Shown here piece by piece: positions 34,902 to 45,565 of a stretch of DNA of 64,000 bases (its first letter is position 1; each line of letters starts with the position of its first letter). The notes beneath the pieces were generated by a model. It made no database searches. It saw only the letters and a list, made by a program, of their open reading frames with translations, and was not told where the DNA came from. The stretch covers positions 3,596,001-3,660,000 of the forward strand of contig NZ_CP088923.1 of the NCBI RefSeq assembly GCF_021545845.1, read 5' to 3'. The DNA is from Rhodanobacter thiooxydans. GTDB taxonomy: Bacteria > Pseudomonadota > Gammaproteobacteria > Xanthomonadales > Rhodanobacteraceae. The position numbers and the translations under genes are program-made.

Positions 34902-35177
34902 ATGAGTGACGGCGCCGACACCTGGGCCGTCTATCTGCTCGAATGTGTCGATGGCCGCGTCTACACCGGCATCGCGCGCGACCCCGAACAACGCTACGCG
35001 AAACATCTCAGCGGCAAGGGCGCGCGCTTCACCCGTTCCAACCCGCCGAAGCAACTGCTGGGCTGGGTGTGGGTCGCCAGCCGCGGCGAGGCGCTCAAGC
35101 TGGAAATTGCCTGGAAGCGGCTGCCACGCGAGCAGCGCATCGCGGCGCTGCAGGCCGTCATCACGCACGCGCCGTAG
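34902..35177 (+). CDS. GIY-YIG nuclease family protein (UPF0213/YhbQ type)
   Basis: A 91-residue single GIY-YIG domain. The motif appears as WAVYLLEC...VYTGIARDPEQRYAKHLSG: the two short strands, the Arg in EQRYAKH and the glutamate in EALKLEIAWKRLP are the expected catalytic elements. Small proteins of this type nick DNA with little specificity and their physiological role is unclear. It starts 4 bases after the GST stop and is probably co-transcribed with it. Confidence 0.85.
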   Translation: MSDGADTWAVYLLECVDGRVYTGIARDPEQRYAKHLSGKGARFTRSNPPKQLLGWVWVASRGEALKLEIAWKRLPREQRIAALQAVITHAP

Positions 35178-35264
35178 GAACCCGCTCGCGGGCGATGCTT
35201 TGAAGGCCGGGATTCGGGATTCGGGATTCGCAAGATCAAAGGCGTCGCCCGCGAGCGGGCTCCT
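35176..35264. repeat. GGAGCCCGCT-family palindrome with a heptamer tandem in the loop
   Basis: Facing arms AGGAACCCGCTCGCGGGCGA (35176-35195) and CGTCGCCCGCGAGCGGGCTC (about 35243-35262) belong to the same family as 58109-58169 and 62606-62637. Between the arms GGGATTC is repeated three times (35209-35229). The element lies in the gap between the GIY-YIG gene and the convergent ppc. Confidence 0.75.
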
Positions 35265-35320
35265 GGAAGGTGGGGGCTATCCGGCAAAACTGGCTGAAGA
35301 GCCGAAGTGGGAGGGCGCGA

Positions 35321-38026
35321 TCAGCCGGTGTTCTGCAATCCCTGTGCCACGCCGTTGACGCAGGCGACCAGCGCCTGCAGCACGGCATCGTCCTGGCGGT
35401 CGCTGGCGCGCCAGCGCTGCAGCAGGTCGACCTGCAGCAGGCTCATCGGGTCCACATAAGGATTGCGCAGGCGGATCGAGGCGGCCAGGCGCGGCTCGCC
35501 GCGCAGCAGCACCCCGCTGCCCTTCAGCTGCAGCAGCCAGCGGCGGGTGCGCGCGAACTCGTCGCGGACCAGTCCGAAGAATTCCTCGTGCAGCGGGCCG
35601 GACAGTTTCGAGAACGCCTCGGCGATGGGCAGGTCGCACTTGGCCAGCACCATTTCCACGTCGTCGAGCAGGTTGCAGAAGAACGCCCAATCGCGCGCCA
35701 TCTCCACCAGCGTCTCTTCGCCAAATTGCCGTGCACCCTGCTCCAACGCACTGCCCAGGCCATACCAGCCAGGCAGGATCGAGCGGCACTGGGTCCACGC
35801 GAACACCCACGGGATCGCGCGCAGGTCCTGCACGCCGCGCATGCTGCGGCGACTGGCCGGGCGCGAGCCCAGGGTCATCCGTTCGATCACGTCGACCGGG
35901 GTGGCGCTGCGGAAGTAGTCGACGAAACCGTCGCGCTCGACGAAGGCGCGGTAGCTCTGTCGGCTGGTCGATGACAGCGTGTTCATCACTTCGCGCCAGC
36001 GCTCCTCGCGCGATTCGTCTTCGCGCGGGCGCAGCGAGGCGCGCAGCACCGCGCCCACGGTCTGCTCCAGGTTGCGCAGCGCCAGCGCGCGGATGCCGTA
36101 CTTGCGGTGGATCACCTCGCCCTGCTCGGTCACCCGCAGCACGCCGGCCACCGCGCCGCGCGGCGCGGACATCAGCGCCGGCGTGATGCGCGCACCGCCG
36201 CGGCTGGCCGAGCCGCCGCGGCCGTGGAAAAACGCCAGTTGGATGCCGGCCGCGTGCGCCACCTCCAGCAACTCCACCTGGGCGCGCTGCAGGCCCCAGC
36301 GCGAGGCCAGCGTGCCGCCATCCTTGCCGCTGTCGGAGTAACCCAGCATCACCCACTGCTGGTCGCCGCGCGCAGCGAGGTGGCGGCGGTAGACTGGATC
36401 GTCGAGCAGCGCGCGCAAGGTGGCCGGCGCGCTCTTCAGATCGTCGACGGTCTCGAACAGCGGCGCGATGTTGAGCGGTACGTCGTTCGCCGGATCGACC
36501 AGTCCGCCACGCCGCGCCAGCGCCAGTACCGCCAGCACGTCGGCGGCCGAGCGCGCCATGCTGATGATGTACAGGCCGGTGGCGTCGCAGCCGTGGCTCT
36601 TGCGGCTGTCGCGCAGGATGGCGAACACCGCCTGCAGCGAGGTGGCGTTGGCATCATGGCTGTCCGGAAAAACCGCATCGCCGCTGGCGTACGGGCGCAG
36701 CCGGTCGGCGCGCGCGGCGCCGTCGCGCGTGGCCCAGTCCGGCTCGGCCAGCAGTGCCGCCAGCGCATCGTCGTGCACGCGCGAATCCTGCCGCACGTCG
36801 AGCCGCGCCAGGTGGAAGCCGAAGCTGCGCACGCGGCACTGCAGGCGTTCCACCGCATAGGCGCCGGCGTGCACGCCGCGATGCTGGAACAGGCTGTCGG
36901 CGATCAGCTGCAGGTCGTCCAGAAATTCATCACTGGACGCATAGCCGTCCGCGTCGTCGTCCTGGGTCAGCGCCAACCGTGCGCCAACCAGTTGCAGCAG
37001 GCAGCGGTACGGCATGTCGGCGTGGCGCGGGCGGATCTGCGCCGCGGCCGCGGGAAAACGCGCGCGGTAGTCGGCCAGCCGCACGCGCAGCGCATCGGAC
37101 GCCGCCACCCGCCCCTCGGTCTGGCTGAGCGATCGCGCCAGCGCAGCCACGTCCTCGCGGTAGCGCTCCAGCACCAGCGCGCGCTGCGAGTCGAGGCAGT
37201 CGGCGATGGTGTCGGCGCCCACGTTCGGGTTGCCGTCCATGTCGCCGCCAACCCAGCTGGCGAAGCGCAGCAGCCGTGGCAGCCGGATCGCCACGCCGTA
37301 GGTTGTCTGCAGCGCCTGCGCCAGCGATTCGTACAACGTCGGCACGATCCGGTACAGCGGATGGGCCAGGTAGAAATCGACGTGCTCGCGCTCGTCCAGC
37401 ACACTGGGCCGCACCGGCGAGGCCTCGGCGGTCTGCCAGCCGGCGGACAGCGCCATGTAGATGCGGTCGTCGTCGTCCTTGCGCTCCTGCGGCGTGCGCT
37501 CGCGGTCGAAGCCGTCGATCAGCGAGGCGACGATCGCCTGCTCCTTCTCCAGCAGCGAGCGGCGCACCGCCTCGGTCGGGTGCGCGGTGAACACCGGCTC
37601 GATCCACAGCCGGTCGAGCCAGCCGACCAGCTCGTCGGCGCCCACGCCCTCGGCCTTCAGGCGACCGAGCACGTCGAGCAGCGACTCCGGCTGCGGCGCG
37701 CTGCCCTCGCGCTGGTAGTCGCGGCGGCGGCGGATGCGGTGCACCCGCTCGGCGGTGTTCACCGCCTGGAAGTAGGTGGCGAACGCGCGCGCCAGCGCTT
37801 CGGCGTCGCGGGCGTCGAGGCCGGCCAGCGAGGCGGCCAGTTCCTCCAGCGTGGCGCCTTCACGGCGGCGGCGGATCGCCGCCTGGCGCACCTGCTCGAC
37901 CCGCTCGAAGAACGCCCTGCCGCCCTGTTCGGCGAGCATGCGCCCGACCATCGCGCCGAGCCGGCCGACATCCTCGCGCAGCGGGCCGTCGGGCGGCAGG
38001 AACTCGGGTTCGCGACTTGCTTCCAC
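35321..38026 (-). CDS. ppc: Phosphoenolpyruvate carboxylase
   Basis: A 901-residue enzyme that carboxylates phosphoenolpyruvate to oxaloacetate, feeding the TCA cycle. The catalytic histidine lies in [13 protein letters not shown], the second signature in [12 protein letters not shown], and the substrate loop in [13 protein letters not shown]. The C-terminus is the invariant QNTG. I choose GTG 38026, 7 bases after GGAG and just ahead of the conserved [14 protein letters not shown]; the open frame continues 104 codons upstream but overlaps the riboswitch region and reads as non-protein. It is a lone gene, divergent from ahcY. Confidence 0.95.
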   Translation of the reverse strand: MEASREPEFLPPDGPLREDVGRLGAMVGRMLAEQGGRAFFERVEQVRQAAIRRRREGATLEELAASLAGLDARDAEALARAFATYFQAVNTAERVHRIRRRRDYQREGSAPQPESLLDVLGRLKAEGVGADELVGWLDRLWIEPVFTAHPTEAVRRSLLEKEQAIVASLIDGFDRERTPQERKDDDDRIYMALSAGWQTAEASPVRPSVLDEREHVDFYLAHPLYRIVPTLYESLAQALQTTYGVAIRLPRLLRFASWVGGDMDGNPNVGADTIADCLDSQRALVLERYREDVAALARSLSQTEGRVAASDALRVRLADYRARFPAAAAQIRPRHADMPYRCLLQLVGARLALTQDDDADGYASSDEFLDDLQLIADSLFQHRGVHAGAYAVERLQCRVRSFGFHLARLDVRQDSRVHDDALAALLAEPDWATRDGAARADRLRPYASGDAVFPDSHDANATSLQAVFAILRDSRKSHGCDATGLYIISMARSAADVLAVLALARRGGLVDPANDVPLNIAPLFETVDDLKSAPATLRALLDDPVYRRHLAARGDQQWVMLGYSDSGKDGGTLASRWGLQRAQVELLEVAHAAGIQLAFFHGRGGSASRGGARITPALMSAPRGAVAGVLRVTEQGEVIHRKYGIRALALRNLEQTVGAVLRASLRPREDESREERWREVMNTLSSTSRQSYRAFVERDGFVDYFRSATPVDVIERMTLGSRPASRRSMRGVQDLRAIPWVFAWTQCRSILPGWYGLGSALEQGARQFGEETLVEMARDWAFFCNLLDDVEMVLAKCDLPIAEAFSKLSGPLHEEFFGLVRDEFARTRRWLLQLKGSGVLLRGEPRLAASIRLRNPYVDPMSLLQVDLLQRWRASDRQDDAVLQALVACVNGVAQGLQNTG

Positions 38027-38135
38027 ACGGCAACTCCATGGCAGGCCAGATTCCCAGCGTAACCAATCCCGGCGCGGGTGACACCCAACCATGCGGCATA
38101 AGCCCATATCTGCCGTTACAATGGCCCTCCTGCAC

Positions 38136-38226
38136 TGCCCGCCGAGGGGCGCTGCGACCGTTGCCGTGAACGAACTTCGCGGGAACCGGCCAGGCTCGGC
38201 GCGGCACGTTCCACAACGGCGCCCGG
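38136..38226 (+). ncRNA. SAH riboswitch upstream of ahcY
   Basis: GCCGAGGGGCGCTGCGACCG (38141-38160) and CCAGGCTCGGC (38190-38200) are the two conserved strands of the S-adenosylhomocysteine riboswitch core: GCCGAG pairs with CTCGGC (P1). GGGCGC at 38147-38152 can pair with GCGCCC at 38219-38224 as the pseudoknot. The element ends about 87 bases before the ahcY start. Known members switch ahcY on when SAH accumulates. The match is by eye. Confidence 0.88.
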
Positions 38227-38312
38227 TTGTTTGTACGCGAGTCCCTTCGCAGCAGACCGGCCATCCGTGGCCGGACTCTTCACAGGAGCCTCGCACTAAC
38301 CGGAGCTTACCG

Positions 38313-39752
<1,440 letters not shown>

Positions 39753-39774
39753 GCGGGGCTTCGTTGGTGCATAT

Positions 39775-39806
39775 ACGAAACGGGCGCCGTGAGGCGCCCG
39801 TTTCGT
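39775..39806 (+). terminator. Terminator-like hairpin after ahcY
   Basis: ACGAAACGGGCGCC, GTGA, GGCGCCCGTTTCGT: a perfect 14-bp stem with a 4-base loop, 22 bases after the ahcY stop. The T-run is part of the stem's 3' arm. It stands between convergent ahcY and the DUF3228 gene and could serve both. Confidence 0.8.
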
Positions 39807-39847
39807 AGGCGTAGACGCAAAAACACCCATCAAAACGCCCGGATGGA

Positions 39848-40405
39848 TCAGGGCCGCCAGTTCGCGTTGGTCTCCCAGAACGCCACGCTGCGCCGATAAG
39901 CCTCGCGGTCCAGCGGCACGCCGGAGCCGCCCTCGTCCACGCCCAGCGCGTTGCGCAGCATGGTGATCGGCGCCATCGGGATTTCCTCGGGCTCCATGGT
40001 GTAGAGGCAGCCGACGATGCCCCAGTCGGCGTCGATCGGCTCGCCTTCCTTCGCCAGCTGCTCGCGGCTGTAGAGGATCGGAATCAGCCAGTTCGCCACC
40101 GGTGATTCCACGCCCTCGAACCAGCGCACCAGCACCGGCAGTTCGGCCTTGGTGCGTGCCTCGTAGGCGCTGCGCAGCCGGTGGCGGTTGGCCTCGGTAA
40201 TCGGCACGGTGAGGCAGCGCGTGGTGGTCCAGTTGCGGTGCACGTGCAGTTTGCAGAACGGCGCGTAGCCATCCAGCACGCGCGACGGCGGCTCGTCGTT
40301 CAGGCGCTGCTGGAACGCTTCGGGACTGCAGTCCTGGATAGTGTTGCCGCGCCGCTCGCGCGGAAACAGGCGGGCACGGGCGAACGGGGTGAGGACGATG
40401 GACAT
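39848..40405 (-). CDS. DUF3228 family protein
   Basis: A 185-residue soluble protein of the conserved DUF3228 family. Characteristic stretches are SIVLTPFARARLFPRERRGN, TIQDCSPEAFQQRL, DGYAPFCKLHVHRNWTTTRC, ADWGIVGCLYTMEPEEIPMA and PITMLRNALGVDEGGSGVPL. ATG 40405 is the first start that gives family text; the open frame upstream overlaps metF and is not credible. No function is known to me. The family's even spread of conserved aromatic, Cys and acidic residues suggests an enzyme or binding fold, but that is a guess. Confidence 0.82.
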   Translation of the reverse strand: MSIVLTPFARARLFPRERRGNTIQDCSPEAFQQRLNDEPPSRVLDGYAPFCKLHVHRNWTTTRCLTVPITEANRHRLRSAYEARTKAELPVLVRWFEGVESPVANWLIPILYSREQLAKEGEPIDADWGIVGCLYTMEPEEIPMAPITMLRNALGVDEGGSGVPLDREAYRRSVAFWETNANWRP

Positions 40406-40597
40406 GACCGAGCCGATGGAAAACCCCAGCGTAGCGCACGCGGCGCTTGTTCCTGCCGGGAGCCATGCCCGATTGATGATGACGTCATGCCTGCGCAAGC
40501 GGACATCACGCGGGGTTTCCCTGCCTCGCATCTGGAAGTCTATCTTTCCATCGCGATGAACGTATAGAATTGCTCGCAGCCGCCGCGAAGGACGCCC

Positions 40598-41422
40598 ATG
40601 CCCGCCATCAGCTTCGAATTCTTCCCGCCCAAGACCGACGAGCAGCGCGCTCAGCTCGACCGCGCGGCGCAGGTGCTGAAGGCGCACGGGCCGGAATATG
40701 CCTCGGTCACCTTCGGCGCCGGCGGTTCCACGCTCAGCTACACCGGCGACACCGTGGCGCGGCTGCACACGCAGCATGGCTTCAACGTGGCGCCGCACCT
40801 GTCGTGCATGGGCGGCACGCGGGCGGAGATCGCCGCGCTGCTGGACGGCTACCGCGCCGCCGGTTACCGGCGCCTCGTGGCGTTGCGTGGCGACATGCCC
40901 TCGGGCATGGCCAGCGCGGGCGACTTCCGCTACGCCGCCGAACTGGTGGGCTTCATCCGCGAGCACTGCGGCGACCATTTCCACATCGAGGTGGCGGCGT
41001 ACCCGGAAACCCATCCGCAGGCCGACGACGCGCTGTGCGACCTCAGGCATTTCAAGGCGAAGATCGACGCCGGCGCGAACGGTGCGATCACCCAGTACTT
41101 CTTCAACCCCGATGCGTATTTCCGCTTCATCGACGACGTGCACCGGCTCGGCGTCGAGGTGCCGATCGTGCCGGGCATCATGCCGATCGCGAACTTCAGC
41201 CAGCTGAAGCGCTTCTCCGACCTGTGCGGAGCCGAGATCCCGCGCTGGATCGCCAAGCGCATGCAGGCCCACGGCGACGACGCCGACTCGATCCGCGCGC
41301 TCGGTGCCGAGGTGGTGGCGCAGCTGTGCCGGCGCCTGCTCGACGGCGGCGCGCCCGGGCTGCACTTCTACACGCTGAACCGGGCGAAGGCGACCCAGGC
41401 GGTGCTGCAGCAACTTTTTTGA
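40598..41422 (+). CDS. metF: 5,10-methylenetetrahydrofolate reductase
   Basis: A 274-residue FAD enzyme reducing methylene-THF to methyl-THF, the methyl donor for methionine synthesis. Family text covers the whole length: ISFEFFPPKTDEQRAQL (with the catalytic Glu), YASVTFGAGGST, VAPHLSCMGGTRAEIAALL, LRGDMP, ITQYFFNPDAYFRF and VPGIMPIANFSQLKRFSDLC. It is the short bacterial form without a regulatory domain. A -10-like TATAGAAT lies 30-odd bases upstream of the start. With metK and ahcY in the same 15 kb it completes much of the methyl cycle, though the genes are separate transcription units. Confidence 0.95.
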   Translation: MPAISFEFFPPKTDEQRAQLDRAAQVLKAHGPEYASVTFGAGGSTLSYTGDTVARLHTQHGFNVAPHLSCMGGTRAEIAALLDGYRAAGYRRLVALRGDMPSGMASAGDFRYAAELVGFIREHCGDHFHIEVAAYPETHPQADDALCDLRHFKAKIDAGANGAITQYFFNPDAYFRFIDDVHRLGVEVPIVPGIMPIANFSQLKRFSDLCGAEIPRWIAKRMQAHGDDADSIRALGAEVVAQLCRRLLDGGAPGLHFYTLNRAKATQAVLQQLF

Positions 41423-41447
41423 TCCGCGCGGCGGATATGCTGGCGCG

Positions 41448-42023
41448 ATGTACCGCCTGGCCGCCCTGCTTCCATTGATACTGCTGGCCGTCACTGCTCC
41501 GGTCGCGGCACAGTCGCCGATCCATCGCTGCATCGGCGCGAACGGTGGCGCGGTGTTCACCGACCAGCCCTGCACGGCGCTGCAAGCCAGTCCGGTCAAC
41601 CCGGACGACCCGCCCGTGCAGGCCGCGTCGCTGCGGGAGCCGCCGCCGATCCTGTGCGCCGCCAGCCCAGGCGAATTGCGCCAGAGCGTGATCGACGCGT
41701 TCGCCAGCCGTGACGCCAACCGCCTCGCCGGCCTGATGCTGTGGGACGGTTACGGCCGCGGTGCGGTGATCGCGGACATCCGTTCGCTGGCCGAACTGAT
41801 GAAGCAGCCGCTGCTGGACGTGGACTTGCCGGGCGGCGCCACACCGGCCCCTGCCGCCAGCATCGACACCCCACCAGTGACGGACACCGCACCCGCGACG
41901 CCATCGCCCGGCGAGCAACTGGTGCTGCATACCGCCGGCAACGAGGGCAGCGGCGTCCCGCGCGAACTGCGTTTCGACCTCGTACGCCAGGCCGGCTGCC
42001 TGTGGCTGCGCAGCGCGAATTGA
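41448..42023 (+). CDS. Exported DUF4124-like protein
   Basis: A 191-residue protein with a signal peptide (MYRLAALLPLILLAVTAPVA, cleavage near AAQS). Mature residues IHRCIGANGGAVFTDQPC follow the DUF4124 pattern (xYRCxxxxGxxxxxDxPC), a small disulfide-bearing periplasmic module found many times in Xanthomonadales. The rest is a linker rich in Pro and Ala, then a short beta-rich end containing RELRFDLVRQAGCLWLRSAN. It starts 25 bases after metF but has no obvious functional link to it. Role unknown. Confidence 0.72.
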   Translation: MYRLAALLPLILLAVTAPVAAQSPIHRCIGANGGAVFTDQPCTALQASPVNPDDPPVQAASLREPPPILCAASPGELRQSVIDAFASRDANRLAGLMLWDGYGRGAVIADIRSLAELMKQPLLDVDLPGGATPAPAASIDTPPVTDTAPATPSPGEQLVLHTAGNEGSGVPRELRFDLVRQAGCLWLRSAN

Positions 42024-42088
42024 CGCAGCCATTGACGCCACCCCGGCGACCAGCAGTTATCATGGGCGGTCCCCAACGGAGAACCGAC

Positions 42089-43006
42089 ATGGCCCAGCAA
42101 TACCCCGAATGGATCTGGCAGAACGGCAGCATCAAGCCCTGGGCCGAGGCGACCACCCACGTGATGTCGCATGCGCTGAACTACGGCTCGTCGGTGTTCG
42201 AGGGCATCCGCAGCTACGCCACGCCCGACGGCGCGGCGATCTTCCGCCTCACCGACCACCTGAACCGGCTGTACATGTCCGCCAAGATCTACGACATGGC
42301 GCTGCCGTACACCGCCGACGAACTGGCCGCGGCCTGTCGTGAAGTCATCCGCCGGAACGGCCTGGGCGCTTCCTACCTGCGCCCGCTGGCGTATCGCGGA
42401 CTGGGCGGCTTCGGCCTCTCCGCCGAAACCCCGATCGACATGGCGGTGGCCGCCTGGCAGATGGGCCCGTACCTCGGCGCCGAAGCGCTGCAGAACGGCA
42501 TCGACGCCTGCGTGTCGAGCTGGCAGCGCTTCGCGCCGAACACCATCCCGGCCGGCGCCAAGGCCGGCGGCAATTACCTGTCCGGTCAGCTGATCGCGCG
42601 CGAGGCGCGCCGCCTGGGCTTCGGCGAAGGCATTGCGCTGGCTTCCACCGGTCTGCTCAGCGAAGGCGCCGGCGAGAACCTGTTCCTGGTCTTCGACGGC
42701 GTGCTGCACACGCCGCCGGCCAGCGCCTCGCTGCTCACCGGCATCACTCGCAACACGCTGATGACGCTGGCCCGCGAAGACGGTATCGAGGTGGTCGAGC
42801 GCGACATCCCGCGCGAATACCTCTACCTCGCCGAGGAAGTGCTGATGTGCGGCACCGCCGCCGAAATCACCCCGATCCGCGCGGTCGACGGCAAGCAGGT
42901 CGGCACCGGCAAGGCCGGCCGCGTGACCCTGCGCCTGCAGGAACTGTTCTTCGGCCTGTTCGACGGCCGCACCCACGACAAGTGGGGCTGGCTGGAGCAG
43001 GTGTGA
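42089..43006 (+). CDS. ilvE: Branched-chain amino acid aminotransferase
   Basis: A 305-residue fold-type IV PLP aminotransferase for the last step of valine, leucine and isoleucine synthesis. Visible marks are the N-terminal IWQNGSIKPW, HALNYGSSVFEGIRSY, the PLP lysine in PAGAKAGGNYLSGQLIAREA, LSEGAGENLFLVFDG, and the cofactor-phosphate region GITRNTLMTLARE with CGTAAEITPI. Start ATG 42089 follows ACGGAG. It stands alone, with repeats downstream. D-amino-acid transaminases share the fold, but the GENLF and KAGGNYL wording fits IlvE. Confidence 0.93.
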   Translation: MAQQYPEWIWQNGSIKPWAEATTHVMSHALNYGSSVFEGIRSYATPDGAAIFRLTDHLNRLYMSAKIYDMALPYTADELAAACREVIRRNGLGASYLRPLAYRGLGGFGLSAETPIDMAVAAWQMGPYLGAEALQNGIDACVSSWQRFAPNTIPAGAKAGGNYLSGQLIAREARRLGFGEGIALASTGLLSEGAGENLFLVFDGVLHTPPASASLLTGITRNTLMTLAREDGIEVVERDIPREYLYLAEEVLMCGTAAEITPIRAVDGKQVGTGKAGRVTLRLQELFFGLFDGRTHDKWGWLEQV

Positions 43007-43303
43007 CGTGTTGCCCCCCTGCGCAGCAGGGGGGAGCTGGGGCGGGGTCGCTCTTCGCCAAGCCAACATCAAAAGCGACCCCCTCCCGGCCCTCCCCCTG
43101 CTAGCAGGGGGAGGAGCAAAGCCGCGGTGCTCCCCTGCTTGACGGGGAGGAGCCGCTGTACTCCCTCCCTTGCATCGCAGGGGAGGGTCGGGGTGGGGTC
43201 GCTCTTGATCTCCGCTCCCGGCAAACCCGGACAACCCACCACCTGAAGGACTCCCTGCGGTCGCCAACCTCCCCCTCATGGCAAGGGGGAGGAGCTTGCG
43301 GCG
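43007..43303. repeat. Cluster of CCTCCCCTGC/GCAGGGGAGG palindromes
   Basis: The gap between ilvE and the convergent histidine kinase gene holds several facing copies: CCCCCCTGCGCAGCAGGGGG (near 43013), CCCTCCCCCTGCTAGCAGGG (near 43092), CTCCCTTGCATCGCAGGGGA (near 43166) and CTCCCCCTCATGGCAAGGGG (near 43269), each followed or preceded by GGGGTCGCTCTT-type text. No gene is supported. The copies are imperfect relatives of one dispersed family. Confidence 0.75.
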
Positions 43304-44587
43304 TCAACCGAACCTGATGCTGGCAATCGCCCCGTTGGCGTCGTTGCGCGGGCGCATCGACACGTCCCAGCCGTACAGCTCGCACAGCCGGCGCACGATC
43401 GCCAAGCCCAGGCCGGCGCCGCTGCCGCCGGCGCCTTCGCCGCGCACGCCGCGCTGGAACAGCCGCTCGGCGTCCTCCGGCTTGATCCCGGGGCCGGTGT
43501 CGATCACCTCGATGCGGCCATCGCCCACTTCGACGCGCACGCTGCCCTCCAGCGTGTACTTGATCGCGTTGCCGACTAGGTTGGTCAGCGCCACCGACAG
43601 CACCGAGGCCGGCGCGTTGACGCTGACCGGCGCGCTGACGGCAAGCTCGATGGTCAGCGGCTTGCCGCGCATCTGCGGGCGCTGGCTCTCGATCACGTCG
43701 GCGGCGACCTTGCCCACCTCGGTGGTCTCGCCGCGGGTAGGCCCGCGTCGCTCGGCGCGCGACAATAGCAGCAGCGCCTCGATCAGTTCGGTGGCCTGGC
43801 GCGAGGCGCGCTCGATGCGCTTGAGGCGTTCGGCGAGCTTGGGCGTGAGGTCGGGTGAGCCCTGCAACAGTTCGGTGGTGGAGGCGATCACCGCCAGCGG
43901 CGTGCGCAGCTCGTGGCTGACGTCGGAATTGAATTCGCGGTCGCGCTCGACCATCGCGGTGAGCCGCGCCGAGTACTCGTCGAGCGCGTGCGCCAGCTCG
44001 CCCACTTCGTCGTCGGCGAAATGCGGCGCCAGCGGCTCGGCCTTGCCGGCCTTGCGAAAATCGCGCAGGCGGTTGGCCAGCTCGCTGACCGGCTTGAGCA
44101 CCTTGCGCGACAGCCACAGGCCGAGTACCAGCGAGAGCAGGCCAAACAGGAATACCGCGCCGATCACGCTGAAGAGCAGTTGCTGCTTGCCGAGCTCTTC
44201 GCGCGACACGTCATATTGCAGAAAGCTGATGATGCCGCCTTCGCGATAAACGGCGAGCTTGTAATGGTGCTCCTTGCCGTCCGGTCCTGGTTCGAAAATG
44301 TCGTGCACCCCGTTTTTGAGGCTCTGCCAGGTGAGCGGTGCCTTGTACAAGGTGCGGTCACTGAGCACGGTGCCGGTGAGCAAGCGGGAGCCGCTGGGGG
44401 CACCGGGATGCTCGCGCGCCTGCTGATTCGCCCACTTGGCGTCGTCCATCAGGCTGGCATTGACCAGCTGATCCTCCACCCGCGTGCGGATGTTCAACGC
44501 CGCAAACGCAAACAACGCGCTGAGGCCGAAGCCGAACAGCGCGAAGGAGACGACGAGGCGGAACCGCAGCTTACGCCTGGATTGCAT
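43304..44587 (-). CDS. Sensor histidine kinase
   Basis: A 427-residue membrane sensor. Helix one covers residues about 9-31 (VVSFALFGFGLSALFAFAAL), a periplasmic sensing domain of about 100 residues follows, then helix two (LLFSVIGAVFLFGLLSLVLG), a HAMP linker, the H-box FNSDVSHELRTPLAVIAST with the phospho-accepting His, and the ATPase with NLVGNAIKYT (N box), IEVIDTGPGIK (G1) and GAGLGLAIVRRLCELY (G2). The start MQSRRKLRF overlaps the response-regulator stop by 17 bases, giving an RR-HK operon. The signal is unknown. Confidence 0.92.
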   Translation of the reverse strand: MQSRRKLRFRLVVSFALFGFGLSALFAFAALNIRTRVEDQLVNASLMDDAKWANQQAREHPGAPSGSRLLTGTVLSDRTLYKAPLTWQSLKNGVHDIFEPGPDGKEHHYKLAVYREGGIISFLQYDVSREELGKQQLLFSVIGAVFLFGLLSLVLGLWLSRKVLKPVSELANRLRDFRKAGKAEPLAPHFADDEVGELAHALDEYSARLTAMVERDREFNSDVSHELRTPLAVIASTTELLQGSPDLTPKLAERLKRIERASRQATELIEALLLLSRAERRGPTRGETTEVGKVAADVIESQRPQMRGKPLTIELAVSAPVSVNAPASVLSVALTNLVGNAIKYTLEGSVRVEVGDGRIEVIDTGPGIKPEDAERLFQRGVRGEGAGGSGAGLGLAIVRRLCELYGWDVSMRPRNDANGAIASIRFG

Positions 44588-45257
44588 CCGGCTCGACCAT
44601 CCGATAGCCAATGCCGTGCCGCGTGTGGATCAGCGGCTTGTCGAAGGGTTTGTCGATCGCCGCGCGCAGGCCGTGGATGTGCACGCGCAAGCTGTCGCTG
44701 TCGGGCAGTTCCTCGCCCCACACGCGCTGCTCCAGGTCCTGCCGGGTGACCACCGACGGGCTCGCCTCCATCAGCGCTTGCAGCAGCTTCAGGCCGATCG
44801 GGTTGAGCTGGATCGACTTGCCTTCGCGGTTCACCGTGAGCGTGTCCAGGTTGAAGGTGAGGTCGGCCACCTTCAGCACGCGGCTCTGCGGGCCCTTGCC
44901 GCGGCGCGCCAGCACTTCCAGCCGCGCCGCCAGCTCCTGCAGCGCGAACGGCTTGGTCATGTAGTCGTCGGCGCCGGATTCGAAACCGGTCAGCTTCTGT
45001 TCCAGCGCGTCGCGCGCGGTCAGCATCAGGATCGGGGTCTGCTTGTGCGCCTCGTGGCGCAGCTTGCGCGCGACTTCCAGGCCGTCCATGCCAGGCAGGG
45101 TGAGATCGAGCACGATCACGTCGAAATCGTGCACCACCGCCAGATGCAGGCCGGTCACGCCGTCACCGGCGAAATCCACCACGTGGCCGCGGTCTTCCAG
45201 ATAGTCGCCGATGTTGGTGGCGATATCGCTGTTGTCTTCGATTACCAGTACGCGCAT
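44571..45257 (-). CDS. OmpR/PhoB-family response regulator
   Basis: A 228-residue two-domain regulator. The receiver has the acidic pair in VLVIEDNSDIA, the phospho-acceptor Asp in VIVLDLTLPGMDG, Thr in PILMLTARD and the invariant Lys in YMTKPFALQEL. The C-terminal winged helix is of OmpR type, with TRQDLEQRVWGEELPDSDSL and VHIHGLRAAIDKP (recognition helix) and the final HTRHGIGYRM wing. It partners with the kinase encoded immediately downstream. Target genes are not evident; auto-control is usual for the family. Confidence 0.93.
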   Translation of the reverse strand: MRVLVIEDNSDIATNIGDYLEDRGHVVDFAGDGVTGLHLAVVHDFDVIVLDLTLPGMDGLEVARKLRHEAHKQTPILMLTARDALEQKLTGFESGADDYMTKPFALQELAARLEVLARRGKGPQSRVLKVADLTFNLDTLTVNREGKSIQLNPIGLKLLQALMEASPSVVTRQDLEQRVWGEELPDSDSLRVHIHGLRAAIDKPFDKPLIHTRHGIGYRMVEPDAIQA

Positions 45258-45371
45258 GGGTCACTCCTGCGCAGCCGGCGCACGGGCCGGCTGGAGCTGC
45301 AAGCTTAACAATCTTGGGTGAAGCCGGTGCGCCGGCGGCACCGTGAAACTGAATGGGGACTGGCACGGCAA

Positions 45372-45414
45372 GAAAAAAGCCCGGATGCGCGACTTGCCGT
45401 CGCCCACCCGGGCC
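45372..45414 (-). terminator. Rho-independent terminator downstream of rimK
   Basis: On the minus strand GGCCCGGG is matched by CCGGGC after a loop of about 25 bases, followed by TTTTTTC. The hairpin lies about 150 bases after the rimK stop and points the same way. Confidence 0.65.
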
Positions 45415-45565
45415 CAAGAGCTACTGCCCCGATACCATTGTCTGCCTCACCGGGCCACGCAGGCCGCGGTACCGCAAAAAACAGTGCCCGCTTTATAGGG
45501 GGTGCCGGGTTACGGTGCGGTTAACCCGTGCTCATCCGGCCGTGATGCCATCGTGCAATGGCAGC

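Noticed and set aside
42998..43300. Possible CRISPR array because of regularly recurring GC-rich units
   Set aside because: Units are palindromic, irregularly spaced, imperfect and lack unique spacers; no cas genes are nearby.
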